The position numbers and the translations under genes are program-made. A stretch of DNA of 56,656 nucleotides from CAYQLT01 sp964418425 (GTDB lineage Bacteria; Bacillota; Limnochordia; Limnochordales; Geochordaceae). Shown here one piece after another: positions 47,088 through 55,059 of the stretch (the stretch's first letter is position 1; each line of letters opens with the position of its first letter). The notes beneath the pieces are model-generated. The model saw only the letters and a list, made by a program, of their open reading frames with translations, searched no databases and was not told the origin of the DNA. The stretch spans positions 1-56,656 of the forward strand of contig CAYQLT010000018.1 in the NCBI GenBank assembly GCA_964418425.1, read 5' to 3'.

Positions 47088-48074
47088 CTACACCTTTCGG
47101 GAGCGAGCCAGGGAGCGGGCCATGCGCTCCAGCTTGAAGACGGTGGTAAACTCCACGTTCTTGCTGATCCACAGCTTCCCGGTCATAATCGCCTGGGTGA
47201 GCGAACCCCGGTAGGCCAGCGCGGCCTCCAGGATGCCGGGGTCTTCCAGCACCATCACCAGATCCGGGGCCGCCACCGTCCCCTCCTCGATGGAGAGGTC
47301 CCCATCGGCGATCCGCATCACCAGCGTGCCGCCCACGGTCTTGACCAGGATGGTGCGCCACCAGCCCGCGATATCCCGCCGCGCCCGCGGGTTGGCGCTT
47401 AACTCCCGGGCCAGCTCCGCCAGGGCCCGGGCAACCTGATGGAAGCGTTTCACATCCTCGGCGGTCGCGTGTCGCAGGGACGGCTCCAGCGCCCGCTCCC
47501 AATCCAGCTCGTGCTCCTCCAGACCCCGCCGGGCCACCTGCTCGGGCGTCAGCTCCGCGGTGGGCACGCAGAAGATGTCGGTGATCTCGCCCTTGCGGCG
47601 GGTGCGGAAGATCACCTTCACCTCCGTGCCTTTCCGGAAAATCCCGGGAACCAGGATGCCCCGGGTCGTGTAACAGTTCACAGAGAGGGCGGTGTCCGCG
47701 CCCGCCAGCAGCACCCGACCCCGCCCGAAGGGCACCTGTTGCTGGAACAAGGAGTTGGCAAAGTACGTCACCGGCGGCGTCGCCAGCATGGTGCCCACGT
47801 CGCCTACCTCCACGAGCTCGGTCTCCACGAAGCGGCAGTCCGGGCATCGCGTCACAAACGGCGGCACCCGCACCAGCCCGCAGGATGGGCAGCGGCACCC
47901 CAGGATCCGCTTTTCGTCCCGAAGCGCCAGGAAGAACGGCGAAAACTCGCCCATGGTCCGCTTGTAGAAGGTGAACATGGCGTCGTTGAGCACAAGGTAG
48001 CGGCGCCCGTCCACCAAGACGATCTCCGAACCCTCGTCCGGAATCGCCTCCAGGGGGATCACCTTCCGGGACAT
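47088..48074 (-). CDS. DUF35 (zinc ribbon/OB-fold) protein fused to an SCP2-like domain
   Basis: 328 residues from ATG 48074 (GAGAGGAGCGAGG upstream). After ~55 residues comes a rubredoxin-like zinc site CRCPSCGLVRVPPF...CPDCRF, then a DUF35 OB-fold (VGTMLATPPVTYF, GTEVKVIFRTRR). From ~residue 215 there is an SCP2 sterol-carrier-like unit (WWRTILVKTVGGTLVMRIADG, GTVAAPDLVMVLEDPGILEAA, MTGKLWISKNVEF). DUF35 proteins bind thiolase-fold partners (archaeal HMG-CoA pathway; Ltp2-ChsH2 steroid aldolase). The adjacent thiolase-fold gene (93 nt upstream) is the obvious partner. SCP2 might hold an acyl or sterol-like chain (inference). Confidence 0.82.
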   Translation of the reverse strand: MSRKVIPLEAIPDEGSEIVLVDGRRYLVLNDAMFTFYKRTMGEFSPFFLALRDEKRILGCRCPSCGLVRVPPFVTRCPDCRFVETELVEVGDVGTMLATPPVTYFANSLFQQQVPFGRGRVLLAGADTALSVNCYTTRGILVPGIFRKGTEVKVIFRTRRKGEITDIFCVPTAELTPEQVARRGLEEHELDWERALEPSLRHATAEDVKRFHQVARALAELARELSANPRARRDIAGWWRTILVKTVGGTLVMRIADGDLSIEEGTVAAPDLVMVLEDPGILEAALAYRGSLTQAIMTGKLWISKNVEFTTVFKLERMARSLARSRKV

Positions 48075-48167
48075 GCTGGCCTCGCTCCTCTCGTGCCGCG
48101 CAGCTTGCGCCGGCCCCTTGCCCGCCGATGCGGGCGGCCGGGGAGCCCCTGTCACCCCGGGCCCCAC

Positions 48168-49361
48168 TCACTCCCGCTCCAGGATCAGCACCACGCCGTA
48201 TTGGGCAACGGTGCTGCCGGTGCCGTGCACCAGCGCCCGGGAGCGCCCCCCGCGTATGAGTTCGCGCCGGGCCGACCAGGCCGACATGATGTTGCTGGCC
48301 CCCACCGCGTGCCCGCAGTACAGAAGCCCCCCGGAGGGATTGAGCAGAAACTTGCCGCCGGGCATCATGAGGCCTTCCTCCACCAGTGCGTCGGCCCGCC
48401 CCAGGGGGACGAAGCCCATCTCGGCCATGGTGATCTCCAGTTGTTGGACGAACGCGTCGTGAAGCTCGATGACGTCGATGGCCCCGAGAGGGTCTTTGAT
48501 GCCCGCCATGGCATAGGCCCGCTGGGCCGCCACGTGATCGGAGAGGATGCGGTGCATGATCTTGTGGTTTTTGCCGGCAAAAGAGGGCTCGTTGGCTTCC
48601 CCCAGCCCGGTAATCCAGATGACCGGATTACCCGTGTTGCGGGCGATGGCCCGGGCCGTTCGCTCCTCGGCCAGGATGACAGCCGCGGCCCCCTCGGAGT
48701 AGACGCAGATCTCCAGCTCCTTGAAGGGGTAAGCGACGATACGGGAGTTGAGCACTTCCTCCGGGGTCACCTGGTCGAAGCGCCGCTGGGCAAACTCGTT
48801 GTTGCGAGCCTGCTGGCTGAGCTGCGCGGCGATCCGGGCGCACACCTCCGGCTTGAGGTCGCCGGGGTATTCGTCCATGTAGGCCAGCACCACCTCCGCG
48901 TAGCTGTCGGAGGCGGTCCACCCCAGCTTCTGCTCGAAGAAGCTATCTCCGGACCATCCGATGGTCTTGATGACCTCTGGCGTGGCGGACATGGACTGGA
49001 AGTCGAAACAGTCCGTCGCCTTCTCCACGCCCAGCACCATCAGCACGTCGTAGCGCCCGGCCGCCACATAGGCGTGGGCGGCGGAGATGGCGTACGCCCC
49101 CGTGGCACCGCCGTTGCTCACCCGCAGCCCCATCTTGTTCTCCAGCCCGATGATGGCCTGCAGCGGATGCTCCGGGATGGCGGCCCGCTGGAAGATGTCG
49201 TTGTAGATGCCGTATACGACCCCATCCACGTCGTCGACGGTCAGCCCCGCGTCCTTCAAAGCCTCGGCAGCCGCCATCTGGGCCAGTTCGTAGTAGGTCT
49301 TCTCGTACCAGCGCGCCTTGAACGGCGTCACCGCAGCCCCGACGATCCCCACTCTGCGCAC
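48168..49361 (-). CDS. Thiolase-superfamily protein lacking the nucleophilic Cys
   Basis: 397 residues from GTG 49361 with GAGGGGGCGA upstream. SCP-x-type thiolase fold: VGIVGAAVTPFKA, VLMVLGVEKATDC, EICVYSEGAAAVILA, IDVIELHDAFVQQLEI (active His), NPSGGLLYCGHAVGASNI (second active-site loop). Where thiolases have the nucleophilic Cys in CASG, this protein reads NGGATG (Gly85). With a DUF35 partner gene next to it, an Ltp2-like retro-aldolase or another non-Claisen reaction is more likely than a true thiolase. Follows the glycerate kinase gene by 26 nt. Confidence 0.85.
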   Translation of the reverse strand: MRRVGIVGAAVTPFKARWYEKTYYELAQMAAAEALKDAGLTVDDVDGVVYGIYNDIFQRAAIPEHPLQAIIGLENKMGLRVSNGGATGAYAISAAHAYVAAGRYDVLMVLGVEKATDCFDFQSMSATPEVIKTIGWSGDSFFEQKLGWTASDSYAEVVLAYMDEYPGDLKPEVCARIAAQLSQQARNNEFAQRRFDQVTPEEVLNSRIVAYPFKELEICVYSEGAAAVILAEERTARAIARNTGNPVIWITGLGEANEPSFAGKNHKIMHRILSDHVAAQRAYAMAGIKDPLGAIDVIELHDAFVQQLEITMAEMGFVPLGRADALVEEGLMMPGGKFLLNPSGGLLYCGHAVGASNIMSAWSARRELIRGGRSRALVHGTGSTVAQYGVVLILERE

Positions 49362-49387
49362 CCTGTCGCCCCCTCACGCCGCGCCTT

Positions 49388-50617
49388 TCAGAGGGACAAC
49401 CCGCCGCCTTGGCGTCCCTGCTCCAGCCGCAAAAGCCAACCCAGCCGCTCTCCCGCCCGCTCCAGGAGCTGCTCCGAACGTGCCATCGCCTCATCCAGCG
49501 CCATGGGCCCGGGAACCATGGAGAGCACCGCATCCAGGCCGCAGGCCTGCAGCACCTCCTCGTCCACATCGTCGCCGATGGTCCCCACCACCGCCACGGC
49601 CGGCACGCCCAAACGACGGGCCAGAAGCCCCACCCCGGCCGGGGTCTTGCCGAAACGGGTCTGCCGATCGATGGCGCCCTCGCCGGTCACCACCAGATCC
49701 GCCCCCGCCAAGCGCTCCTGGAGGCGAACCGCCTCCATCACCAGTTGCACGCCCGGCAAAAGACGCGCCCCGCAAAAGGCCACCAACCCGGCCCCCAGCC
49801 CGCCGGCGGCTCCCCCGCCGGGCAGGGTCGACACGTCCACCCCCAGATCCCGGCGGATCAGGTCGGCCAGGTGGCGCAGGTGGCGGTCCAGGAGCGCAAC
49901 CATCTCCGGGGTCGCTCCCTTCTGGGGCCCGTAGACCGCCGCCGCCCCCTCAGGACCGTACAAGGGGTTGGTCACGTCACAGGCCACCAGAACCTCGACC
50001 TCTGCCAGACGCGGATCGCGCCCCGCCATGTCGATGCGCGCCAGGCGACCCAGCTCGCCCCCGCCGAACCCCAAAGGGCGACCCTCGGCGTCCAGCAGCC
50101 CTACGCCCAGCGCCTGCGCCGCCCCCGCGCCCCCGTCCACGGTCGCGCTGCCCCCGATGCCCACCAGGATCCGGCGCACCCCTTCGTCCAGCGCGGCCCG
50201 GATGAGCTCCCCCGTTCCGAAGGTGGTGGTGACCATGGGGTTGCGCCGATGGGGAGGCACCAGGGGAAGGCCGGAAGCCGACGCCATCTCGATGACGGCC
50301 GTCGACCCGTCGCCCACGATGCCGAAGCGGGCCCAAACGGGCTCACCCAGCGGGCCCACCACCCGGGTCCGGACGTAGCGCCCCCCGGTCGCCTCCACCA
50401 CCGCTTCCACGGTGCCCTCGCCGCCGTCGGCCATGGGCACCGTCTCCACCTGCACCCCCGGCAGGGCTCGCCGCAAGCCCCGCGCCAGCGCCTCGGCCGC
50501 CACCCGGGCGGTTGCGCTTCCCTTGAAGGAGTCGGGCGCCACCACCACCCGCCGGATCCGGCCGCCGACCGTCACCCGATCTGGCTTTGCGGTCGGCCGC
50601 CCCGACTCCCACTCCAC
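49388..50617 (-). CDS. Glycerate 2-kinase (GarK/GlxK family)
   Basis: 409 residues from GTG 50617 (GTG 50575 is possible). Phosphorylates glycerate, feeding it into glycolysis. Motifs: VVVAPDSFKGSATARVAAEAL, PMADGGEGTVEA, IEMASASGLPLVP, VGIGGSATVDGGAGAAQALG, VACDVTNPLYGPEGAAAVYGP, VVTGEGAIDRQTRFGKTP. Length is normal (~380) apart from an N-terminal ~15-residue extension. First gene of the minus-strand group with the thiolase-like, DUF35-SCP2 and DinB-like genes. Confidence 0.92.
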   Translation of the reverse strand: MEWESGRPTAKPDRVTVGGRIRRVVVAPDSFKGSATARVAAEALARGLRRALPGVQVETVPMADGGEGTVEAVVEATGGRYVRTRVVGPLGEPVWARFGIVGDGSTAVIEMASASGLPLVPPHRRNPMVTTTFGTGELIRAALDEGVRRILVGIGGSATVDGGAGAAQALGVGLLDAEGRPLGFGGGELGRLARIDMAGRDPRLAEVEVLVACDVTNPLYGPEGAAAVYGPQKGATPEMVALLDRHLRHLADLIRRDLGVDVSTLPGGGAAGGLGAGLVAFCGARLLPGVQLVMEAVRLQERLAGADLVVTGEGAIDRQTRFGKTPAGVGLLARRLGVPAVAVVGTIGDDVDEEVLQACGLDAVLSMVPGPMALDEAMARSEQLLERAGERLGWLLRLEQGRQGGGLSL

Positions 50618-50824
50618 CCGTCTCAGGCCCCCCGCCCGTCGGGATGGGGTTCGACGCCCGCCACGGGCCCACCTCCGCACCGCCCGGCGCAGCCCGCGCC
50701 CGGGACCCTTGTACCGGGCCGCGCATAGACTGCTGGCACGTTACCCGGGTACCGCCTTCGAGGACGCAGCCGCCGGCGCCGGCAGCCAACGGAAGCTCGC
50801 CGTCTGGGTTCGGAGGTGGGTGGG

Positions 50825-51856
50825 GTGTACAGGGCGCTGGCGATGGCCGCGGTGGGACTGATCGCGCAGCTGGTGGACGGTGCCACGGGGATGGCGTACG
50901 GCGTCAGCTCCACCTCCCTGATGCTCCTTTTGGGCTGCTCCCCGCTGACCGCCTCCGCGTCGGTTCACCTCGCGGAAGTGGTCACCACCGCCCTCTCGGG
51001 GCTCTCCCACTGGCGGTTCGGCAACGTGGAACCCTCCTTCCTGCGCGCCCTTGCCCTGCCCGGCGCCGCGGGAGCGTTCGTGGGAGCGGCCTTCCTGGCC
51101 CGTCTCCCGGCGCAGGCGGCCCGGCCCTACGTCGCGCTGCTGCTGATGGTGGCCGGACTGCGCATCTTGTGGCGCTATGCAGGCGCTCCGACAGATCGCC
51201 GGGCGAACTCCAGATCCTCCGGAGCTCCCGTGCCGACATGGCTGCGGCTGCTCGGGCTGGGGGCAGGCTTCGCGGATGCGGTCGGCGGCGGAGGATGGGG
51301 GCCGCTCACCACCCCCGCGTTGCTGACGAGCCGCCACCTGGAGCCCCGCAAGGCGGTCGGGTCCGTGGATGCGGCGGAGTTTGTGGTGTCCGTGGCCGCT
51401 ACCGCCGGGTTTCTCGTGTCGGCCGGGCTGGCGGGGTTCGACCCGGCCTGGGTGGGGGCTCTGGTGGCCGGAGGGGCCGTGGCCGCCCCCCTTGCCGCCT
51501 GGCTGGTGAGCCGGCTGCCGCCGGCCATCCTGGGGGTATGCGTGGGTGGCGTGCTGGTGGCCACCAACACAAGAAGCCTCCTGCAGGCGCTCGAGGCACC
51601 CGTACCCGCTCACCTCGCCGCCTATCTGGCGGTGGCGGTGGTGTGGGTCGCCTCGGTGGCGGAGGCTTCCCGCCGCCGCCAACTCGGGGCACGCAAGGCA
51701 CAGCCTGCCCGCAGCGCGAAGGCGCCTGCCGCCCGGCCCCGGCCGAACCGAAGCCTCGGTTGCCCGGGGCCCGCCCTTCCGTTACAGTGGAGACATGGAG
51801 ATGACAACCGAAGAGTTTCGTCCCCGGCGGCCGACGGTGGGCGTGCGAGTCGGTGA
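50825..51856 (+). CDS. TauE/SafE (TSUP) family membrane exporter
   Basis: 343 residues from GTG 50825 (GGAGG 8 nt upstream; GTG 50816 is an alternative). Two repeated membrane units: VGLIAQLVDGATGMAYGVSS with TASASVHLAEVVTT, and LGLGAGFADAVGGGGWGPL with RKAVGSVDAAEFVVSV, the TSUP signature. Exports sulfite or organosulfonates in studied members. The C-terminal ~60 residues are basic, Ala/Pro-rich and the frame overlaps the first 62 nt of ispG, so the true C-terminus may be poorly conserved. The ispG promoter sits in this tail. Confidence 0.85.
   Translation: MYRALAMAAVGLIAQLVDGATGMAYGVSSTSLMLLLGCSPLTASASVHLAEVVTTALSGLSHWRFGNVEPSFLRALALPGAAGAFVGAAFLARLPAQAARPYVALLLMVAGLRILWRYAGAPTDRRANSRSSGAPVPTWLRLLGLGAGFADAVGGGGWGPLTTPALLTSRHLEPRKAVGSVDAAEFVVSVAATAGFLVSAGLAGFDPAWVGALVAGGAVAAPLAAWLVSRLPPAILGVCVGGVLVATNTRSLLQALEAPVPAHLAAYLAVAVVWVASVAEASRRRQLGARKAQPARSAKAPAARPRPNRSLGCPGPALPLQWRHGDDNRRVSSPAADGGRASR
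51760..51788 (+). promoter_or_regulatory. Predicted ispG promoter inside the TSUP gene end
   Basis: TTGCCC (51760-51765), 17-nt spacer, TACAGT (51783-51788). Transcription would start close to ATG 51795, so the message would be nearly leaderless or use ATG 51801. Confidence 0.35.
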
Positions 51857-53224
51857 CCTGTGGATCGNNNNNNNNNNNNNNNNNNNNNNNNNNNNNNNNN
51901 NNNNNNNNNNNNNNNNNNNNNNNNNNNNNNNNNNNNNNNNNNNNNNNNNNNNNNNNNNNNNNNNNNNGAGTTTCGTCCCCGGCGGCCGACGGTGGGCGTG
52001 CGAGTCGGTGACCTGTGGATCGGCGGCGGCCACCCCATCGTGGTGCAGTCCATGACCAATACCGACACCGCCGACGTGGAGGCCACCGTGCGGCAGGTGG
52101 CAGAGCTGGCCGATGCCGGCAGCGAGATGGTCCGCATCACGGTCAACACCCCCGAGGCCGCCCGGGCGGTTCCCCGCATCGTGGAGCGCCTGCGGGAGCT
52201 GGGATACCGTACGCCCATCGTGGGCGACTTCCACTACAACGGGCACCTGCTGTTGCGCCGGTTCCCCGACTGTGCCCGTTTCCTGGACAAGTACCGCATC
52301 AACCCCGGCAACGTGGGCCCGGGCGGCCAGGACGAGCCCTTCCGGGCCATCGTGGAGCAGGCGCTGGCTTTCGGCAAACCCGTGCGGATCGGGGCCAACT
52401 GGGGCTCCCTGGATCGGCAGATGCTCGCGCAGCAGATGGATGAAAACGCCCGGCGCGCCGTCCCTCTGGACGCCCGTCGGGTGGTCTTGGAGGCCCTGGT
52501 GCAAAGCGCCGTCCGTTCGGCCCGGCTGGCCGAGTCGTGGGGGCTTCCCCACGACCGTATCGTTCTCAGCGCCAAAGTCTCCGAGGTGCCCGACCTGGTC
52601 TGGGTGTACCGGCGGCTGGCCCAGCTGTGCGACTATCCGCTGCACCTGGGGCTCACCGAGGCCGGCCCCGGGCGCAAGGGGGTGGTGGCCAGCGCGGCGG
52701 CCCTGGCCATACTGCTGGCGGAGGGCATCGGCGACACCGTGCGGGTCTCCCTTACCCCCTCTCCTGGCGGGGATCGGACGGAAGAGGTGAGGGTGGCGCA
52801 GCAGCTGCTGCAGTCGCTGGGGCTGCGCCGGTTCGCACCCCAGGTGAGCGCCTGCCCCGGGTGCGGGCGTACCTCCAGTACGTTCTTCCAGGAGATGGCC
52901 GAACAGGTGCAGGAATACCTTCGCCAGCGCATGCCCGTGTGGAAGCAGGCGTACCCCGGCGTGGAGGAGCTGCGGGTGGCGGTGATGGGCTGCGTGGTCA
53001 ACGGGCCCGGCGAAAGCCGCCACGCGCACGTCGGGATCTCGCTGCCCGGAACCTTCGAGGAGCCCCGCGCCCCCGTCTACGTGGACGGCCGGCTGTTGAC
53101 CACCCTGCGGGGCGAAGGCCTGGTACAGGAGTTCCTGGCCATCCTGGAGCGTTACGTCCAGCAGCGCTTCGGCCCGGCGGGCAACGGCCAGGCTTCCTGC
53201 CCTCGCGCGGAGCCGGCGCGCTGA
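51795..53224 (+). CDS. ispG: 4-hydroxy-3-methylbut-2-enyl diphosphate synthase (IspG/GcpE), interrupted by assembly gap
   Basis: About 424 residues after collapsing a 100-N gap and its duplicated 55-bp flank; both parts then share one frame. Iron-sulfur enzyme of the MEP isoprenoid pathway. Motifs: PIVVQSMTNTDTADVEATV, VRITVNTPEAARAVPRI, VGDFHYNGHLL, KYRINPGNVG, and the cluster ligands SACPGCGRTSS and AVMGCVVNGPGESRHA. ATG 51795 or 51801; TGGAG precedes the latter. IspG in other Bacillota is ~350-380 residues, so this one is slightly long at both ends. Confidence 0.93.
51813..52022. repeat. 55-bp duplication flanking a 100-N scaffold gap
   Basis: 51813-51867 and 51968-52022 are identical and enclose exactly 100 N (51868-51967). 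Same geometry as the gap in mntA. Collapsing restores the ispG frame. Confidence 0.93.
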
Positions 53225-53281
53225 GAGTCCCCTATCGGCCGGGCGACGGGCGTCTGCCGGCTCCCGCAGGAGGGATGTGCC

Positions 53282-54178
53282 GTGGGTTTCGGCGTCGGGA
53301 CGAGGCGCGCCCTTGGGGCTGTGGCCCGCTTCGTGCCATACCTTCAGGTGGCGGCCGGCTCGCTGGTCGCCGCGCTGGCCGTCAACACATTCCTGGTTCC
53401 CTTCAAGCTGGCGGACGGAGGGATCGTGGGGCTCGCCATCGTGCTGCATCACCGCCTGGGGCTACCGGTGGCGCCGGTGGTGGTGGGGCTTAACATCCCC
53501 ATCTTCCTGGCGGGCTGGAGGCTTTTGGGCCTGGGTTTCGTGGCCCGCACCTTCTTCGGTGTGGCGACGCTGGGCCTGTTCATTCACCTGACCGGGGGCG
53601 CGGCGCCGGTGACCCGCGACCTGCTGCTGGCCGCGCTGTACGGCGGAGCCCTGCAGGGCTTGGGGCTCGGCCTGGTGCTGCGGGCCGGGGGCTCCACAGG
53701 CGGCACCGATACCCTGGCCCGAATCGTGGCCCGCCACACGCCCGTGAAGGTGGGGGAGGCCATCCTGTACTTCGACCTGGGGGTCTTGACAGCGGCGGCC
53801 CTTACGTTCGGGCTGGAGCGGGCCCTTTACGGCGCGCTCACCCTGTTTGTGGCCACGCGGGTGGTGGATTTCATCCTGGAGGGGCAATACGCCGCCCGGG
53901 CCATCCTGGTGATCTCGGAGCGCCATGCGGCCATCTCAGCCCGTATTCTGCGGGAGCTGGAACGGGGGGCCACCCTGATCGCGGCCCGGGGTGCCTACAC
54001 GGGCCAGGAACGCCCGGTGGTCTTCTGCGTGGTGAGCCGCGACCAGGTGCCCAGGTTGCGGGCCATCGTGCGAAGCGAAGACGAGCGGGCCTTCATGGTC
54101 ATGGCAAGCGCCGCCGAGGTGCTGGGCGAGGGCTTCAGCCTCCCTGCCGACGTCGCCGTTGCGAACCGGCGCCTGTGA
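53282..54178 (+). CDS. YitT family membrane protein (DUF161/DUF2179)
   Basis: 298 residues from GTG 53282 with AGGAGGGATG upstream. Five or six membrane segments with LVAALAVNTFLVPFKLADGG, GLNIPIFLAGWRLLG and GLVLRAGGSTGGTDTLARI, then the cytosolic DUF2179 domain (VISERHAAISARILRELERG, GAYTGQERPVVFCVVSRDQVPRL, AFMVMASAAEVLGEGF). Very widespread in Bacillota; function not established. 57 nt after ispG, same strand. Confidence 0.93.
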   Translation: MGFGVGTRRALGAVARFVPYLQVAAGSLVAALAVNTFLVPFKLADGGIVGLAIVLHHRLGLPVAPVVVGLNIPIFLAGWRLLGLGFVARTFFGVATLGLFIHLTGGAAPVTRDLLLAALYGGALQGLGLGLVLRAGGSTGGTDTLARIVARHTPVKVGEAILYFDLGVLTAAALTFGLERALYGALTLFVATRVVDFILEGQYAARAILVISERHAAISARILRELERGATLIAARGAYTGQERPVVFCVVSRDQVPRLRAIVRSEDERAFMVMASAAEVLGEGFSLPADVAVANRRL

Positions 54179-54264
54179 GCAGGTCTGCGACCCCCGCGGC
54201 GCCCGTCGGTCTGCCCGGCGCCTGCGTGGGTCTTTCCCGCGCCTGCACAGCCGGCGCCCATGGA

Positions 54265-54297
54265 GAAAGGGCCCCCGCCTGTGGCGGAGACCCTTTC
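54265..54297. terminator. Bidirectional hairpin between the YitT and RRM genes
   Basis: GAAAGGG / CCCTTTC outer stem (7 bp) enclosing CCGCC-TGT-GGCGG inner stem (5 bp), with a 3-by-3 internal loop. Lies between two convergent genes in a 208-nt gap. No long U-run; probable terminator from position and shape. Confidence 0.45.
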
Positions 54298-54386
54298 CGG
54301 ATCGTACCGTTTCGGCCCGGGCGGATCACCGGCCTGAAGTTACCCCGTGGCGGCTCACCGGCCCGAGCCTGCTCGGCGAAAGACCC

Positions 54387-54704
54387 CTAAAACCGGCGTC
54401 CCGGGCCGCGGCGGTCGCCAAAGGGGCGAGTCCGCCCGCCCCCGCCGGCCGACCGCTCCGGACGCGGCTGCGCCTCGTTAACCGTGAGCGCTCGGCCGTT
54501 GAGCTCGTAGCCGTTGAAGGCCGCGATGACGGCGCTGGCTGCGTCGTCCGGCACCTCCACGAACCCGAAGCCCCGGGAGCGGCCCGTCTCCCGGTCGGTG
54601 ATAACCCGCGCCGAGATGACCTCGGCATGCTCGCCCACAAGCCGCGTCAACTCCTCGCTGGTTACCGACCACGGGAGATTGCCGAAAAAGAGGGTCTTGG
54701 TCAT
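54387..54704 (-). CDS. RRM-domain RNA-binding protein
   Basis: 105 residues from ATG 54704 (GAGGGGAGA 8 nt upstream). Single RRM: RNP2 TLFFGNLPW at the N-terminus and RNP1 RGFGFVEV, then a Gly/Arg-rich tail (SAGGGGRTRPFGDRRGPGRRF). The layout matches the small glycine-rich RNA-binding proteins of Cyanobacteria and some Bacillota that respond to cold. It has its own promoter with a ~120-nt leader. Confidence 0.92.
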   Translation of the reverse strand: MTKTLFFGNLPWSVTSEELTRLVGEHAEVISARVITDRETGRSRGFGFVEVPDDAASAVIAAFNGYELNGRALTVNEAQPRPERSAGGGGRTRPFGDRRGPGRRF

Positions 54705-54830
54705 CCAGTCTGTCTCCCCTCGCAGAATCCGGCCCCTCCACCGGACCCTGAAGCGTAATCGCAGCCAGGTTGCACGGAACCGGACCCTGCTCGGGGCATC
54801 GGCCGGAGCAACGCTGCGCGATCCACCTGC

Positions 54831-54859
54831 ACTATACGCCCCCTTCGCCTGGAACGCAA
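54831..54859 (-). promoter_or_regulatory. Predicted sigma-A promoter of the RRM gene
   Basis: Minus strand: TTGCGT (54859-54854), exactly 17 nt, TATAGT (54836-54831). Among the best promoter matches in the window. A start near 54824 gives a leader of about 120 nt, long for this genome, as found in cold-shock messages. Confidence 0.55.
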
Positions 54860-54875
54860 TAGCATCCCCTCCCCG

Positions 54876-54945
54876 CCGGCGCTGGAAAAGGCCCCAGCCG
54901 CCTCCCCCCGGCGCTGGAAGAGGCGCCACCCGTCGCCTGCGCTGG
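54876..54945. repeat. Tandem upstream elements of the RRM promoter
   Basis: Two 17-nt direct repeats (CCGGCGCTGGAA, then A or G, then AGGC) at 54876-54892 and 54908-54924, 32 bp apart (three helical turns), and a third GCGCTGG at 54939-54945. They lie directly upstream of the -35 box, where activator or repressor sites would sit. Confidence 0.45.
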
Positions 54946-55059
54946 TCTGCGTGTGCCCTTGAAAACGGTGGCGATGGGCCATACGTTGTTGCGGGGACCG
55001 CCCGCAGAGCCTGCCGCCGGCGGTCCGGTTCCCGAACCCCTGCTGGGAAAGGACGCTGG

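Larger units (their letters stand above)
54705..55059. other. Divergent intergenic region with RRM promoter and repeats
   Basis: 355 nt between the RRM gene and the glycosidase gene. It holds the RRM leader (~120 nt), its promoter and upstream tandem repeats. No clear promoter for the plus-strand gene was seen. Confidence 0.5.

Noticed and set aside
48168..49361. Ordinary acetyl-CoA C-acetyltransferase
   Set aside because: The CASG nucleophile Cys is absent, so the plain enzyme name would overstate what the sequence shows.
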